Shown here piece after piece: positions 50,790-59,019 of a stretch of 64,000 nucleotides of DNA. This DNA comes from 55-13 sp037190145 (GTDB lineage: Bacteria > Armatimonadota > Fimbriimonadia > Fimbriimonadales > Fimbriimonadaceae). Both the position numbers and the translations under genes were made by a program. The notes below the pieces were generated by a model. That model worked only from the letters and a program-made list of their open reading frames with translations. It was not told where the DNA came from and searched no databases. The DNA lies in NCBI GenBank assembly GCA_037190145.1, contig JBBCJU010000002.1:248001-312000 (forward strand), written 5' to 3'. The first letter of the stretch is position 1. Each line of letters begins with the position of its first letter.

Positions 50790-50809
50790 AGGGCGAGCTA
50801 ACTCGCCCT
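50790..50809 (+). terminator. weak hairpin after ppdK
   Basis: AGGGCGAG (50790-50797) and CTCGCCCT (50802-50809) pair across CTAA, 10 bp after the ppdK stop. The T-tract is poor (CTCCTACTT), and the gene on the other strand ends just beyond. Confidence 0.5.
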
Positions 50810-50812
50810 CTC

Positions 50813-52660
50813 CTACTTCCCGAACGACGAGATTGCCCTGGCGATCTCGTCGTTCTTGTATTTATTCGCAAGGCTAAGCGCGGTTTTGCCGTCTGGGCTT
50901 CTGTAATCCGCTTTCGCCCCTGCCCAAAGCAGGGCATCTACCACCTCAGTGCCGCCGTGATCACACATCGCGGCGACCATCAGGGTGGAAAGGCCGTCCA
51001 TCGTCACATGATTCGGGTTCGCTCCTTTGTCTAGCAGCAGCTTAGTGAAGTCTTTCAGCCCATCCATCACGGCAAAGCTCAACAGAGTCTCTTTCTTGTC
51101 CAACAAAAGCGTGTTTGGGTCAATGCCAGTCTCCAAGAGCATCTTCAGCATGGGAAGATCGATCCCAAACAGCGAAGTCGCCACGCCAATCATCAATTGA
51201 GTTGGTTCTGGTTTCAATGCCAGAAGTTTTTTCACCCGATCCTGATCTCCGGTACTCACGGCGAGGGAGAAAACATTCTCATAGAGGTCACGCGCCTGGT
51301 GGAGACTGGCTCCCGCTTTGAGGAGAAGATCCATCGACTCTGATTGCCCGACATATTCAGCCGCCAACATGAGAGGAGTCGTCTTAGTCGGCGTCACAAA
51401 GTTTGGATTTGCGCCGTGCTTCAGCAAGAGACGCACTTTCGCAGGCTCTCGAACAGCATAAACAAGGGGAGTGGCTCCGCCCAAAGACAGGCCATTCACA
51501 TTCGCGCCCCGCCGAAGCGCGGTCTCCATGCCTTGAACCGTTCCCCGCAGCGTCTCTGCGAAGAGCCGCTCGTCTTTGGCAATCTTCGCCAGCTTTCCGT
51601 ATGGCTCCTTGCGCTTGGGAACCTGGGTTGCAGCCAATGCTTGCATCGATCCCGAGGTGGTACTCAGCGTCAAAGCCATGGTTGCCCAAGCCGTGCCCGC
51701 ATAAGAGATGAACTGATGCTTCCCATGCGGAAAACCAGACTCAAAATAGGGAAGGCCCGGATACCGGCGGCGTGTTTCTACCAACCACGAGCCGTCTGCA
51801 AGTTGAGTTTTCCGCAGATACTCCGCCGCCTTCATCAAAGAAGGGTGAGTGCGGGGCGTCCCCGATAGATGAAGCGCCACATAAGCTTGCCCGGTCGCAT
51901 AGGCATCCGTGTCTCCTATGGAAATCTGCGCCCAACCGCCATTCGGACGCTGTTGAGCCAGTAGGGAAGCCCTCAAGCGGGGAAGAAGAGAGCGATCCAG
52001 GCCGCTCCAATAAATCCCCACCATCTGCATAGTGGATTCCTCGGTCGATTTCGGCCTCACCTGAGTCAACCACTGATGCCCACGACGAATCGCCTTCTCA
52101 GAATCCTGGCGCAGATAGTCTGGCGTGTAAAGTTTCAACCCTCGAAGCGCCATGGCGGTCAAGGTCACCGGGGTGTCTTCAAGGGGAGGGCGGCGGCTAT
52201 AGCTGGGCCAGCGGCCATCCTTAGCCTGCTTGCCCAAAAGATAGAAAGTCGTGAAATCTGTATTGTCGGATTGAGGAACCTGAGCCGCGGCATAGCCCAA
52301 CAGGAGATAAGAAAAGCCCGAAGAACCATTGATTGCGCCCGTGCTTTCTAGCCGCTCAAAGCGATCCTCTTCCCGAGACTTCACCATCCGCTGATTCAGC
52401 TCTCTGGACTTCAGCTCATCCACGCGTAAGCCTCTCTCTCGACCAAGGGCAACCGTAACTTGGGCTAAAGATTGGTGGTGGCAGCTGCTGCACCGCGTCT
52501 TTTCATACCAATACTTGGCACTATGCTGGAGCAAAGGCATGGATTTCTGGATGGATGCCTTGGCGGTGCGCTTCGGCTCTGGCTTTGCCGTCAAGGGAGC
52601 CGTTGAGGCGATGAGAATCCCTATGAGAGCGAGGGTGAGAGCTAACCAACGGAAACGCAC
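50813..52660 (-). CDS. exported CxxCH / alpha-alpha toroid / ankyrin-repeat protein
   Basis: A 615-aa protein of unknown function with a signal peptide (L-A-L-T-L-A-L-I-G-I-L-I-A-S-T-A). Residues about 55-65 hold K-T-R-C-S-S-C-H-H-Q-S, a c-type heme motif. Residues 110-340 form prenyltransferase/squalene-cyclase-like repeats (W-P-S-Y-S-R-R-P-P-L, Q-R-P-N-G-G-W-A-Q, T-Q-L-A-D-G-S-W). The C-terminal 250 residues are ankyrin repeats (T-P-L-V-Y-A-V, L-L-K-H-G-A-N-P-N, L-L-D-K-G-A-N-P-N-H, L-L-W-A-G-A). This is a rare combination of a heme site with protein-binding repeats. Confidence 0.8.
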   Translation of the reverse strand: MRFRWLALTLALIGILIASTAPLTAKPEPKRTAKASIQKSMPLLQHSAKYWYEKTRCSSCHHQSLAQVTVALGRERGLRVDELKSRELNQRMVKSREEDRFERLESTGAINGSSGFSYLLLGYAAAQVPQSDNTDFTTFYLLGKQAKDGRWPSYSRRPPLEDTPVTLTAMALRGLKLYTPDYLRQDSEKAIRRGHQWLTQVRPKSTEESTMQMVGIYWSGLDRSLLPRLRASLLAQQRPNGGWAQISIGDTDAYATGQAYVALHLSGTPRTHPSLMKAAEYLRKTQLADGSWLVETRRRYPGLPYFESGFPHGKHQFISYAGTAWATMALTLSTTSGSMQALAATQVPKRKEPYGKLAKIAKDERLFAETLRGTVQGMETALRRGANVNGLSLGGATPLVYAVREPAKVRLLLKHGANPNFVTPTKTTPLMLAAEYVGQSESMDLLLKAGASLHQARDLYENVFSLAVSTGDQDRVKKLLALKPEPTQLMIGVATSLFGIDLPMLKMLLETGIDPNTLLLDKKETLLSFAVMDGLKDFTKLLLDKGANPNHVTMDGLSTLMVAAMCDHGGTEVVDALLWAGAKADYRSPDGKTALSLANKYKNDEIARAISSFGK

Positions 52661-52684
52661 AGATACCGAGTAACAGAATGTCTG

Positions 52685-52963
52685 GTGAAGATCAAAACAT
52701 TGCTATTGTTGTTTCCATCAAGAATTCCGCTCCCCTCGAATGGTAATCCTGGACGTGTAGAAAGGAGCCTGCTTTTGGAAGATAACAGGCAAAGGAGAGG
52801 CAATTGTCTCGCTAGAATCGTTAATCATCTCGAACAGAAAGGGAATCTGTTTGAGAAGAATGAAAATCAGCTCAATCCGATTCGCAATCTGTTTCAGCTA
52901 ATCAGAAATCCCTTCGAAAAGAGTGCCAATCAGTTTCAGTTAAATGCGAATCAGTTTCAGTAG
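52685..52963 (+). CDS. heptad-repeat ORF built on a 21-bp tandem repeat
   Basis: A GTG-started 92-aa frame. Its second half consists of seven-residue units, each beginning with Asn: N-C-L-A-R-I-V, N-H-L-E-Q-K-G, N-L-F-E-K-N-E, N-Q-L-N-P-I-R, N-L-F-Q-L-I-R, N-P-F-E-K-S-A, N-Q-F-Q-L-N-A, N-Q-F-Q. The N-terminus (K-I-K-T-L-L-L-L-F-P-S-R-I-P) is hydrophobic. No family or good Shine-Dalgarno is recognised, so expression is uncertain; the repeat is striking whether translated or not. Confidence 0.4.
   Translation: MKIKTLLLLFPSRIPLPSNGNPGRVERSLLLEDNRQRRGNCLARIVNHLEQKGNLFEKNENQLNPIRNLFQLIRNPFEKSANQFQLNANQFQ
52802..52963 (+). repeat. 21-bp degenerate tandem repeat, about 8 units
   Basis: Units start AAT at 52802, 52823, 52844, 52865, 52886, 52907, 52928 and 52949. 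The shared pattern is AATCnGTTTsAG in the later units (52844, 52886, 52928, 52949), with the AAT kept in all. The repeat ends at TAG 52961-52963. Confidence 0.85.
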
Positions 52964-53166
52964 ATTGACAATTTATTGGAAGTGATTGGGGATTGTCGAG
53001 ACAAGTTCGCGAGCCCGGTGGAGGAAAAGCGAAGAACCCTGGCAAAGGAGCGGGGTCTGGGGGCTGAACCTGGCGAAGGCCTATTTGTTTTCGCTTATTT
53101 TAGGGGTTGCCGGTATCCTTTAAGGGTCACAAACCGCAGCGTCGCGGCTATGGATTTCATAAGTCA

Positions 53167-54207
53167 ATGCTTCACCCAACCGACGATCTGCGTATACGGC
53201 AAATTCGCCCCCTCATTCCTCCGGCAATCCTGCAAGAAGAGATCCCCATTACGGAAGAGATCATCGACTTGGTATCCAAAACCCGGCGAGAGACAGCCGA
53301 CATCCTTCATGGTCGAGATAACCGGATTGTCGCGGTGGTGGGTCCGTGTTCGATTCACGATCCGGCGGCGGCGATTGACTACGCGGGGCAGTTGAAGGCG
53401 CTTGCCGATACCGTTTCCGATCAAGTTTTGGTGATCATGCGGGCTTATTTTGAGAAGCCTCGAACCAGTGTGGGCTGGAAGGGCTTGATCAATGACCCTG
53501 ATCTCAATGAGAGCTTTCACATTAACAAGGGCCTGCGAATGGCTCGCCGAGTCTTGGTGGATGTGAACTCTCTCGGGCTACCAACTGGCTCAGAGTATCT
53601 GGACACCCAGATTCCTCAGCACATTTCTGACGTGACCTCTTGGGTGGCGATTGGCGCCCGAACCACGGAGAGCCAAGTTCACCGAGAATTGGCCAGTGGT
53701 CTTTCGATGCCGGTGGGTTTTAAGAACAATACGGAAGGAAATGTTCAGGTGGCGGTAGATGCTGTGGTGGCAGCTAGAAATCGACACTGGTTCCCTGGAG
53801 TCACCAAGCAGGCAATTGCCGCGATTTTGGAGACCAATGGCAACGAAGACTGCCACATTATCTTGCGTGGCGGGTCAAGAACCGGTCCCAACTTTGACGC
53901 TGATCACGTTGAGAAAGCGGTTGAACGCCTGAGCAAAGACAAGCTTCCCACGAAGATCATGATTGACTGTAGCCACGGGAATAGTAAAAAGGATTACCGG
54001 CTGCAACCCAACGTTTTGGATGATATTGTCTCCCAGATAAAGTCTGGTTCCCAAGCCATCCTTGGAGTGATGATTGAGAGCAACATCGTAGAAGGCCGCC
54101 AAGATATTGGTCCCGATAATGTCTATGGACAGAGCGTAACCGACGGATGTGTTTCCTTAGGCCAGACAAAAGAGATGCTAGAGAAGCTGGCAGACGCCGT
54201 TCGATAG
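53167..54207 (+). CDS. aroG: 3-deoxy-7-phosphoheptulonate synthase (class I DAHP synthase)
   Basis: Condenses PEP and erythrose 4-phosphate to DAHP, the first step of aromatic amino-acid synthesis. ATG 53167 (M-L-H-P-T-D-D-L-R-I-R-Q-I-R-P) aligns with the usual AroG start; a TTG at 53107 would add 20 unrelated residues. 346 aa. Motifs: V-V-G-P-C-S-I-H-D-P, V-G-F-K-N-N-T-E-G, L-R-G-G-S-R-T-G-P-N-F and I-D-C-S-H-G-N-S-K-K. It is the feedback-regulated E. coli type. The 200 bp upstream to the repeat ORF contain no other gene. Confidence 0.97.
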   Translation: MLHPTDDLRIRQIRPLIPPAILQEEIPITEEIIDLVSKTRRETADILHGRDNRIVAVVGPCSIHDPAAAIDYAGQLKALADTVSDQVLVIMRAYFEKPRTSVGWKGLINDPDLNESFHINKGLRMARRVLVDVNSLGLPTGSEYLDTQIPQHISDVTSWVAIGARTTESQVHRELASGLSMPVGFKNNTEGNVQVAVDAVVAARNRHWFPGVTKQAIAAILETNGNEDCHIILRGGSRTGPNFDADHVEKAVERLSKDKLPTKIMIDCSHGNSKKDYRLQPNVLDDIVSQIKSGSQAILGVMIESNIVEGRQDIGPDNVYGQSVTDGCVSLGQTKEMLEKLADAVR

Positions 54208-54562
54208 CGTCTGCCCGTCTTTGTTTAGGTGTTTTGTTTAGTCTCTAAAAGTAGTCATCGCGCAAAGAGCCGTCAAACCGCCCAGAACGCAGGCAACAAC
54301 CTTTAAAAACGCCTCCCGGACCCGCAAGGGCAGGGATCATTGCGACCCAGTTTTTCGGATAGGACCTTTTCTCCGTGAACGACTCTAAGTCCCCGCCCAA
54401 CATTGGTTTCGGAAGGGAAGCCTCGTCGTCGTTTTCGAGTCACTTCAAAAGCAAAAGGACTCGAGGTCAGCCAGAATTTCGAATTCGTTGAATTTATCCA
54501 TGATAAAGACCTCCGGGAGCATTCTATCCATGCCGCAACCGGGTGGCTGGGTATAAGGGTGA
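54208..54562. other. intergenic region between aroG and pseudopilin pair 5 terminator
   Basis: An open frame at 54403-54636 covers part of it but runs over the hairpin terminator and the lipoprotein gene end, and shows no family likeness, so I see no gene here. No promoter or repeat is clear. Confidence 0.5.
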
Positions 54563-54608
54563 AGAAAAATAAGGCTTGCCACCAGATAGAAATGATCTGG
54601 TGGCAAGC
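54563..54608 (-). terminator. intrinsic terminator of pseudopilin pair 5
   Basis: GCTTGCCACCAGAT (54574-54587) pairs perfectly with ATCTGGTGGCAAGC (54595-54608). Read on the minus strand it is followed by CTTATTTTTC (54573-54564). It lies 31 bp after the lipoprotein stop. Confidence 0.85.
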
Positions 54609-54638
54609 AAAAGCTGACTCTAGCTTGATTTTGTAGAG

Positions 54639-54806
54639 TTATCGGCTGTCGCTGCTTCTCTTTTCTGAGTCCGTTAGCCCAGGTGGGTGATCAGAGTTGG
54701 CTGGAGGTCCTCCCGCCGGAGGCGGAGTGGTTGTTTCCCCCTCAATTCGACTAGAGCAACCACCAGCAATTGCCAAGGCAATCAAGAGAATCCAAAAGAA
54801 TCTCAT
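54639..54806 (-). CDS. small lipoprotein partner of pseudopilin, pair 5
   Basis: A 55-aa lipoprotein. Signal peptide M-R-F-F-W-I-L-L-I-A-L-A-I-A-G-G-C with lipidated Cys at residue 17, then a Pro/Gly/Ser/Asp-rich tail (T-T-T-P-P-P-A-G-G-P-P-A). ATG at 54806 overlaps the pseudopilin TGA by 4 bp (ATGA). An intrinsic terminator follows its stop. Confidence 0.85.
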   Translation of the reverse strand: MRFFWILLIALAIAGGCSSRIEGETTTPPPAGGPPANSDHPPGLTDSEKRSSDSR

Positions 54807-55576
54807 CGTGAGGCATCTCCATAGCCGCCCCAGAACTTGTCTAGATTACGGTTTGTAAAGATAGTGCAATAATCCGCACGGCCAGGGGCTTCTGCCCAAG
54901 TAATAAATTTCTCCTTTCCGACTTTTCCAGCATGAGAGTCAAGGTACGAGGTAGGAATCTTCTTGCCAGAGTGAGCCAAACGGGTCTGCCATACCTGGTT
55001 GTAGTATGAGAATGTGTTGTACTCCGTGGCATCATTGATCCAACTGGCTTCATAGTTTCGGAAGTAATACCAGCCTACACTTGTACCTGCCCACATATTG
55101 GTCATGAAAGCGGATCTTTCAGCAACGTTTTCCTGGGAAGAGATGTTTCTTCCGTAAATATAGGTTCCTCGTGATGCACAGGTTCCATTCCAATATCCTG
55201 CAACCCCGCCGTCATTGATTCCCATTGTTACCACGACATCCCATTGGTATCCTTGCACAGTCTCTCCTGGCGGAATCTGTCGGGCTGGATCCCAGTTGAT
55301 TGCGCGGTTTTTTGTATAGGGCAATAGGAAATATGCCCATGTAGGATGATTAAATGATGTTGGAGCGTGATCGGTAAGAACCATGCCGTCATCATAATCA
55401 GCTGCGTAAATGTTAAACGCCGTACCTATCTGTTTAAGATTTGAGAGTGTGGTGGTTGATTTAGCTGCTAGTTTCGCCTGTGCAAAGACCGGGAAAAGAA
55501 TAGCAGCTAGAATTGCAATAATTGCGATAACGACAAGCAGCTCTATAAGGGTAAAAGCTCTCTTACTATATTTCAT
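54803..55576 (-). CDS. pseudopilin, pair 5
   Basis: A 257-aa pseudopilin. ATG at 55576 (M-K-Y-S-K-R-A|F-T-L-I-E-L-L) is preferred over the longer frame from 55630 because TTGGAG lies just upstream and it gives the usual short leader. Y-A-A-D-Y-D-D-G-M-V follows the spine. The C-terminal S-Y-L-D-S-H-A-G-K-V replaces the H-x9-D-G motif. Stop overlaps the lipoprotein start. Confidence 0.93.
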   Translation of the reverse strand: MKYSKRAFTLIELLVVIAIIAILAAILFPVFAQAKLAAKSTTTLSNLKQIGTAFNIYAADYDDGMVLTDHAPTSFNHPTWAYFLLPYTKNRAINWDPARQIPPGETVQGYQWDVVVTMGINDGGVAGYWNGTCASRGTYIYGRNISSQENVAERSAFMTNMWAGTSVGWYYFRNYEASWINDATEYNTFSYYNQVWQTRLAHSGKKIPTSYLDSHAGKVGKEKFITWAEAPGRADYCTIFTNRNLDKFWGGYGDASR

Positions 55577-55695
55577 CTTGTCTAACTCCAAAGCAGTGCT
55601 TGTAAAGGACCATGGCAATATGCACTGCAAGTGTTAAGAATATGATAAGACGACTAAAGCAAAACCTAAACGACGGAATCGTCTAAACTTAACAT

Positions 55696-56958
55696 TTGAT
55701 GGATGATGGGGTTAACCGCCTCCGGTTTGAACCCGAGTTAGAGCGCGAGTTTGTGTTGGATCATGCCCGGCGGTCCCGCACGGTGGTCAGAGTGTTCTAC
55801 GGAGTGACGGCGCTCATTGTCCTGGTGGGCGGCCTCACGCATATCACATGGCAGAATCGCCAACCAGATGCTTTTTTCGCGATCACGCTTGGGTTGGTTT
55901 TCCCGATTTGCCTTACGCTGATTGCATCGACCTTCGCAAAGACATTTGCCAAATTTTATCAGCCTCTTATCCTGATGGGTCTGGTGGCAATCGGTGGCGG
56001 ACTCCTTTACATTTGGTACAACTTCCCAAATCAAGGATTCCTTTACTACGGGTCTCTCTCTATAACGCTCCTGACTCCGCTTATCTATACGATTAGTCGC
56101 CTGAGGTTTTATTGGGCCCTCATCGCCGGCTGGACTATTTTGGCTGCTTACTATGTGTGCGCCAAGCAATCGGGAATCCAAAATGGAATCACCGAGTTCC
56201 AACCAACCTACGTGCTAATGTCGAATCTGTTCAGTATGTTGGCTGGATACTACATGGAGCGTGCAACCCGAAGAGACTTCCAACTCTCTCGCCTGCTAGA
56301 GGCTGAAAAGCAGAAGTCAGAGCTACTTCTGTCGAACGTCCTTCCCGAGCATGTCTCCTCCAAACTCAAGGAAGGGGAGGGAGTTATCGCCGACTATCAC
56401 GAAGATGTCAGTGTCTTGTTTGCCGATATCGTCGACTTCACGCGATATGCTTCTAACCATAGCCCAGAAAACTTAGTTCTTTCCCTAGATCGAATGTTCT
56501 CCGAGTTTGACGCCTTAGCCGAAGCTCTTGGGATAGAGAAGATTAAGACAATTGGGGATGCTTATATGGCAGTCTCTGGGCTCCCAGAACCCAAAACAGA
56601 TGACGCTGAACGTATTGTTCAATTTGCCCTACAACTCAATGATATTGTTCGAAGCCACAGTGATTTTCCATTCCAAATGCGGATTGGCATCCACTGTGGT
56701 CCCGTGGTCGCTGGAGTAATTGGACGAAAGAAACTGATCTACGACCTTTGGGGTGATACGGTGAACACCGCCAGCCGGATTGAAACGGCGGGCGAGCCGG
56801 GAATGATCTATATGAGCGAAGAGTTTGCCGACCGTGTGAACACCGTCTTCAATCTCACCGATCAAGGGTTAGTCCCGGTTAAAGGAAAGGGCAACCTAAG
56901 GATTTACTCTTTAGCGCTTGGAGGCTCTACTTCTTGTCCCTCTCCATCACAATCGTGA
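55696..56958 (+). CDS. membrane-bound class III adenylate/guanylate cyclase
   Basis: A 420-aa cyclase with six membrane helices in the first 200 residues (for example V-F-Y-G-V-T-A-L-I-V-L-V-G-G-L and Y-Q-P-L-I-L-M-G-L-V-A-I) and a short coiled-coil linker. The catalytic domain covers about 220-400: V-S-V-L-F-A-D-I-V-D-F-T (first metal Asp), K-T-I-G-D-A-Y-M-A-V-S-G (second), G-I-H-C-G-P-V-V-A-G and W-G-D-T-V-N-T-A-S-R-I-E. The residues that choose ATP versus GTP (K in I-K-T-I-G-D, D in Y-D-L-W-G-D) fit ATP. The 3' end overlaps the convergent gene by 32 bp. Confidence 0.93.
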   Translation: MMDDGVNRLRFEPELEREFVLDHARRSRTVVRVFYGVTALIVLVGGLTHITWQNRQPDAFFAITLGLVFPICLTLIASTFAKTFAKFYQPLILMGLVAIGGGLLYIWYNFPNQGFLYYGSLSITLLTPLIYTISRLRFYWALIAGWTILAAYYVCAKQSGIQNGITEFQPTYVLMSNLFSMLAGYYMERATRRDFQLSRLLEAEKQKSELLLSNVLPEHVSSKLKEGEGVIADYHEDVSVLFADIVDFTRYASNHSPENLVLSLDRMFSEFDALAEALGIEKIKTIGDAYMAVSGLPEPKTDDAERIVQFALQLNDIVRSHSDFPFQMRIGIHCGPVVAGVIGRKKLIYDLWGDTVNTASRIETAGEPGMIYMSEEFADRVNTVFNLTDQGLVPVKGKGNLRIYSLALGGSTSCPSPSQS

Positions 56959-57607
56959 TGGAGGTAATGGGCGGCAATCCTTGCATCTCTTTCGGGTCCA
57001 CATCCGTCACTTTCGCTTCTAGTCTGTTGAGCTTAGAAGACTTTGTGTCGAAGTAAGTTACCGAGGCGATCTTTGTTGGTTTCTGATTGCTACCTTCGGC
57101 TACTTCCAGGTTTGAAACAACCTTGGCCGTGCCATCACCCAGACTTTCAAGCTTTGCTGAGCCCTTGATCTGGGTCTTAGCGGCGTCCGCCAATGTTTCT
57201 TCAATCTTGATCGTTTCACCAACCTTTAGGGATTGGCTTGTTCGATAGGTAAGAAAACGCATAAAGATTGGCTGCTTTTGTCCTTTCGGAGCGTCCACCC
57301 GAACGGGTGCCCCAAACTTGTTGTAGCGTGAAATGCGGATTTCACCAGCGGGCTGTTTAACTTCGTTTCCAAGCGCATTAAGGATCATCTCGCCCGCATA
57401 AGACTGGATATCGGCATCCCCGTTATCGTGTAGTTTCTTCACTTCGTAGAAGAGCTGCCCCGTCATGGACATCATGTATTGTCCAGCATCAAATCTCATG
57501 CTGAGCCCATAAACGTCCTTTTCCCCTAATTGATAGTTCCTCGCGGGTGAAAAGCTATCCTGAGAAGCTCCGAGTAGGAGTAGAGCTGCAATCTTAAGCG
57601 CGGACAT
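56927..57607 (-). CDS. exported protein of unknown function
   Basis: A 226-aa protein with a short signal peptide (M-S-A-L-K-I-A-A-L-L-L-L-G-A-S), then a beta-rich mature part rich in Lys/Thr/Val (V-G-E-T-I-K-I-E-E-T-L, G-T-A-K-V-V-S-N-L-E-V-A, L-N-R-L-E-A-K-V-T-D-V). No domain is recognised. Its C-terminal end overlaps the cyclase gene by 32 bp in convergent orientation. It may be co-transcribed with the HDOD gene upstream (47 bp). Confidence 0.65.
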   Translation of the reverse strand: MSALKIAALLLLGASQDSFSPARNYQLGEKDVYGLSMRFDAGQYMMSMTGQLFYEVKKLHDNGDADIQSYAGEMILNALGNEVKQPAGEIRISRYNKFGAPVRVDAPKGQKQPIFMRFLTYRTSQSLKVGETIKIEETLADAAKTQIKGSAKLESLGDGTAKVVSNLEVAEGSNQKPTKIASVTYFDTKSSKLNRLEAKVTDVDPKEMQGLPPITSITIVMERDKK

Positions 57608-57654
57608 ATCGATATTCTGACGCCTATTAAGGGCGAAGATATTCTATTGGTGGT

Positions 57655-58512
57655 TTATGCAGCTCGATGGCAAGCACCAAAGGCATGCAAGCAATACTGA
57701 TCTGCCGCCTCCTTAAGCGCTTCTTGCTCACTTTCTGAGAGCCCAACAAGCGGGTGAGCTTCTATCCATGGCTCAAAGGCATAGCCAAACGAAGGAGCAA
57801 AATCTTCCGCCATCTGCACCACGGAGTCCACTTGTTGCAGATCCGAAGGTTCTCCCTGATGGGTTCGCGTATGAAGAAACTCTACAAAGATGTCGGGCAA
57901 ATTCCATGCAGATGCTCCTGCCCAGCCAAGTGTGGCCAGTGGCTCACTATAGATCGCCTCGAATGTGGCTTCAAAAGTGGATTGCGTCCTCTCCGCTCGC
58001 CTCCAGCATTCATCAAATAGATCAGGCGCTACGGTAGCAAAAAGACACACTCCCAAGTCGTGCAGTAGACCAAAGGTAAAGACCTCCTCTAGGTCATGCT
58101 CCCGGTTACCGTACTCACGGTCAAAAAGATATTGAGTAGCAATGGCCGTAAAGACGCTATGTCTAGCCAACCGCTTTGCATCATAGCAATCACTATCGTG
58201 ACGTTGCCCAATCAACATCCGAAAGGCGTATGTCATAGCCAGAGCTTTCAGAGCGCGTAGACCCAACCTCATCACGGCTGAGCTAACGGTCGTAGGTGGC
58301 CCCCCCGCGCTCAGGTAGCGCACCGACGAAGCAGAACGGATAACCATGGCGGTGAGCCCAGGATCCGAGACCACCACAACCTCGGCTTCTTGTAAAGTCG
58401 CCTCTTCGTTATCGCAAACTTGAACGAGCCGGATGGCAGAATCAGGCAGTTGAGGCAAAGCCTCGGTGGTTTGAAAGGTGCGAACTAGCTCGTGAAACTC
58501 GATACCTTGCAT
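57655..58512 (-). CDS. HDOD-domain signalling protein
   Basis: A 285-aa protein consisting mainly of an HDOD domain (residues about 15-215): L-P-Q-L-P-D-S-A-I-R-L, V-V-V-S-D-P-G-L-T-A-M-V-I-R-S-A and V-S-S-A-V-M-R-L-G-L-R-A-L. The metal-binding HD pair is partly kept (L-L-H-D-L-G), which differs from many degenerate HDOD proteins. Probably a signal transducer. Divergent from rpmE. Confidence 0.85.
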   Translation of the reverse strand: MQGIEFHELVRTFQTTEALPQLPDSAIRLVQVCDNEEATLQEAEVVVVSDPGLTAMVIRSASSVRYLSAGGPPTTVSSAVMRLGLRALKALAMTYAFRMLIGQRHDSDCYDAKRLARHSVFTAIATQYLFDREYGNREHDLEEVFTFGLLHDLGVCLFATVAPDLFDECWRRAERTQSTFEATFEAIYSEPLATLGWAGASAWNLPDIFVEFLHTRTHQGEPSDLQQVDSVVQMAEDFAPSFGYAFEPWIEAHPLVGLSESEQEALKEAADQYCLHAFGACHRAA

Positions 58513-58605
58513 GGGACGATACTCATTCTCGGTATATCTAGGACCATATCTTGCGAGAATGCCACGACTTATGCCACAATTTTTGTTCGGTTCACAGGTT
58601 TAGAA

Positions 58606-58863
58606 ATGAAGCAAGGCATCCATCCCAACACCTACCCCGTAGTTTTCGTTGACGGCGAGCACGAGTGGACAGGTATCTCCACCACCAAGACAAACAACAC
58701 CAAGGTTGTAAATGGGGTTGAGCACTACGTCGTGAACTGCGAAATCAGCGCTTTCAGCCACCCATTCTATACGGGTCAAAAGCGACTGGTTGACACTGCT
58801 GGTCGAGTCGAGAAGTTCATGCGACGATACGGCAACCAGATGGCCAACCAAGGCAAGAAGTAG
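58606..58863 (+). CDS. rpmE: 50S ribosomal protein L31 (zinc-free form)
   Basis: An 85-aa ribosomal protein. ATG 58606 (M-K-Q-G-I-H-P-N) is the family start; the frame continues upstream to 58492 but runs into the divergent gene's start. The conserved tail H-P-F-Y-T-G-Q-K-R-L-V-D-T-A-G-R-V-E-K-F is clear. The CxxC zinc pair of the standard form is absent, so it belongs to the zinc-independent class, usually induced under zinc limitation. A strong intrinsic terminator follows. Confidence 0.93.
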   Translation: MKQGIHPNTYPVVFVDGEHEWTGISTTKTNNTKVVNGVEHYVVNCEISAFSHPFYTGQKRLVDTAGRVEKFMRRYGNQMANQGKK

Positions 58864-58895
58864 CTGGAGCGCAGGCATCCTGCTTGCTTCCAATA

Positions 58896-58928
58896 AGCCC
58901 CACATCTATTCAGACGTGGGGCTTTTTT
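58896..58928 (+). terminator. intrinsic terminator of rpmE
   Basis: AGCCCCAC (58896-58903) pairs with GTGGGGCT (58916-58923), followed by six T, 33 bp after the stop. Confidence 0.9.
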
Positions 58929-59019
58929 ATTTGTAAGTTTCTTCCACATATCACTCCTCTAATTAAGAAGGTTGTCGGAAGAAGAATATGTCAACCAAAA
59001 CTCTTCAAAATAGGGCAAC

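Noticed and set aside
54403..54636. 77-aa plus-strand frame between aroG and the lipoprotein gene
   Set aside because: Its C-terminal part is the terminator hairpin of the opposite-strand operon, and the first half has no family likeness.
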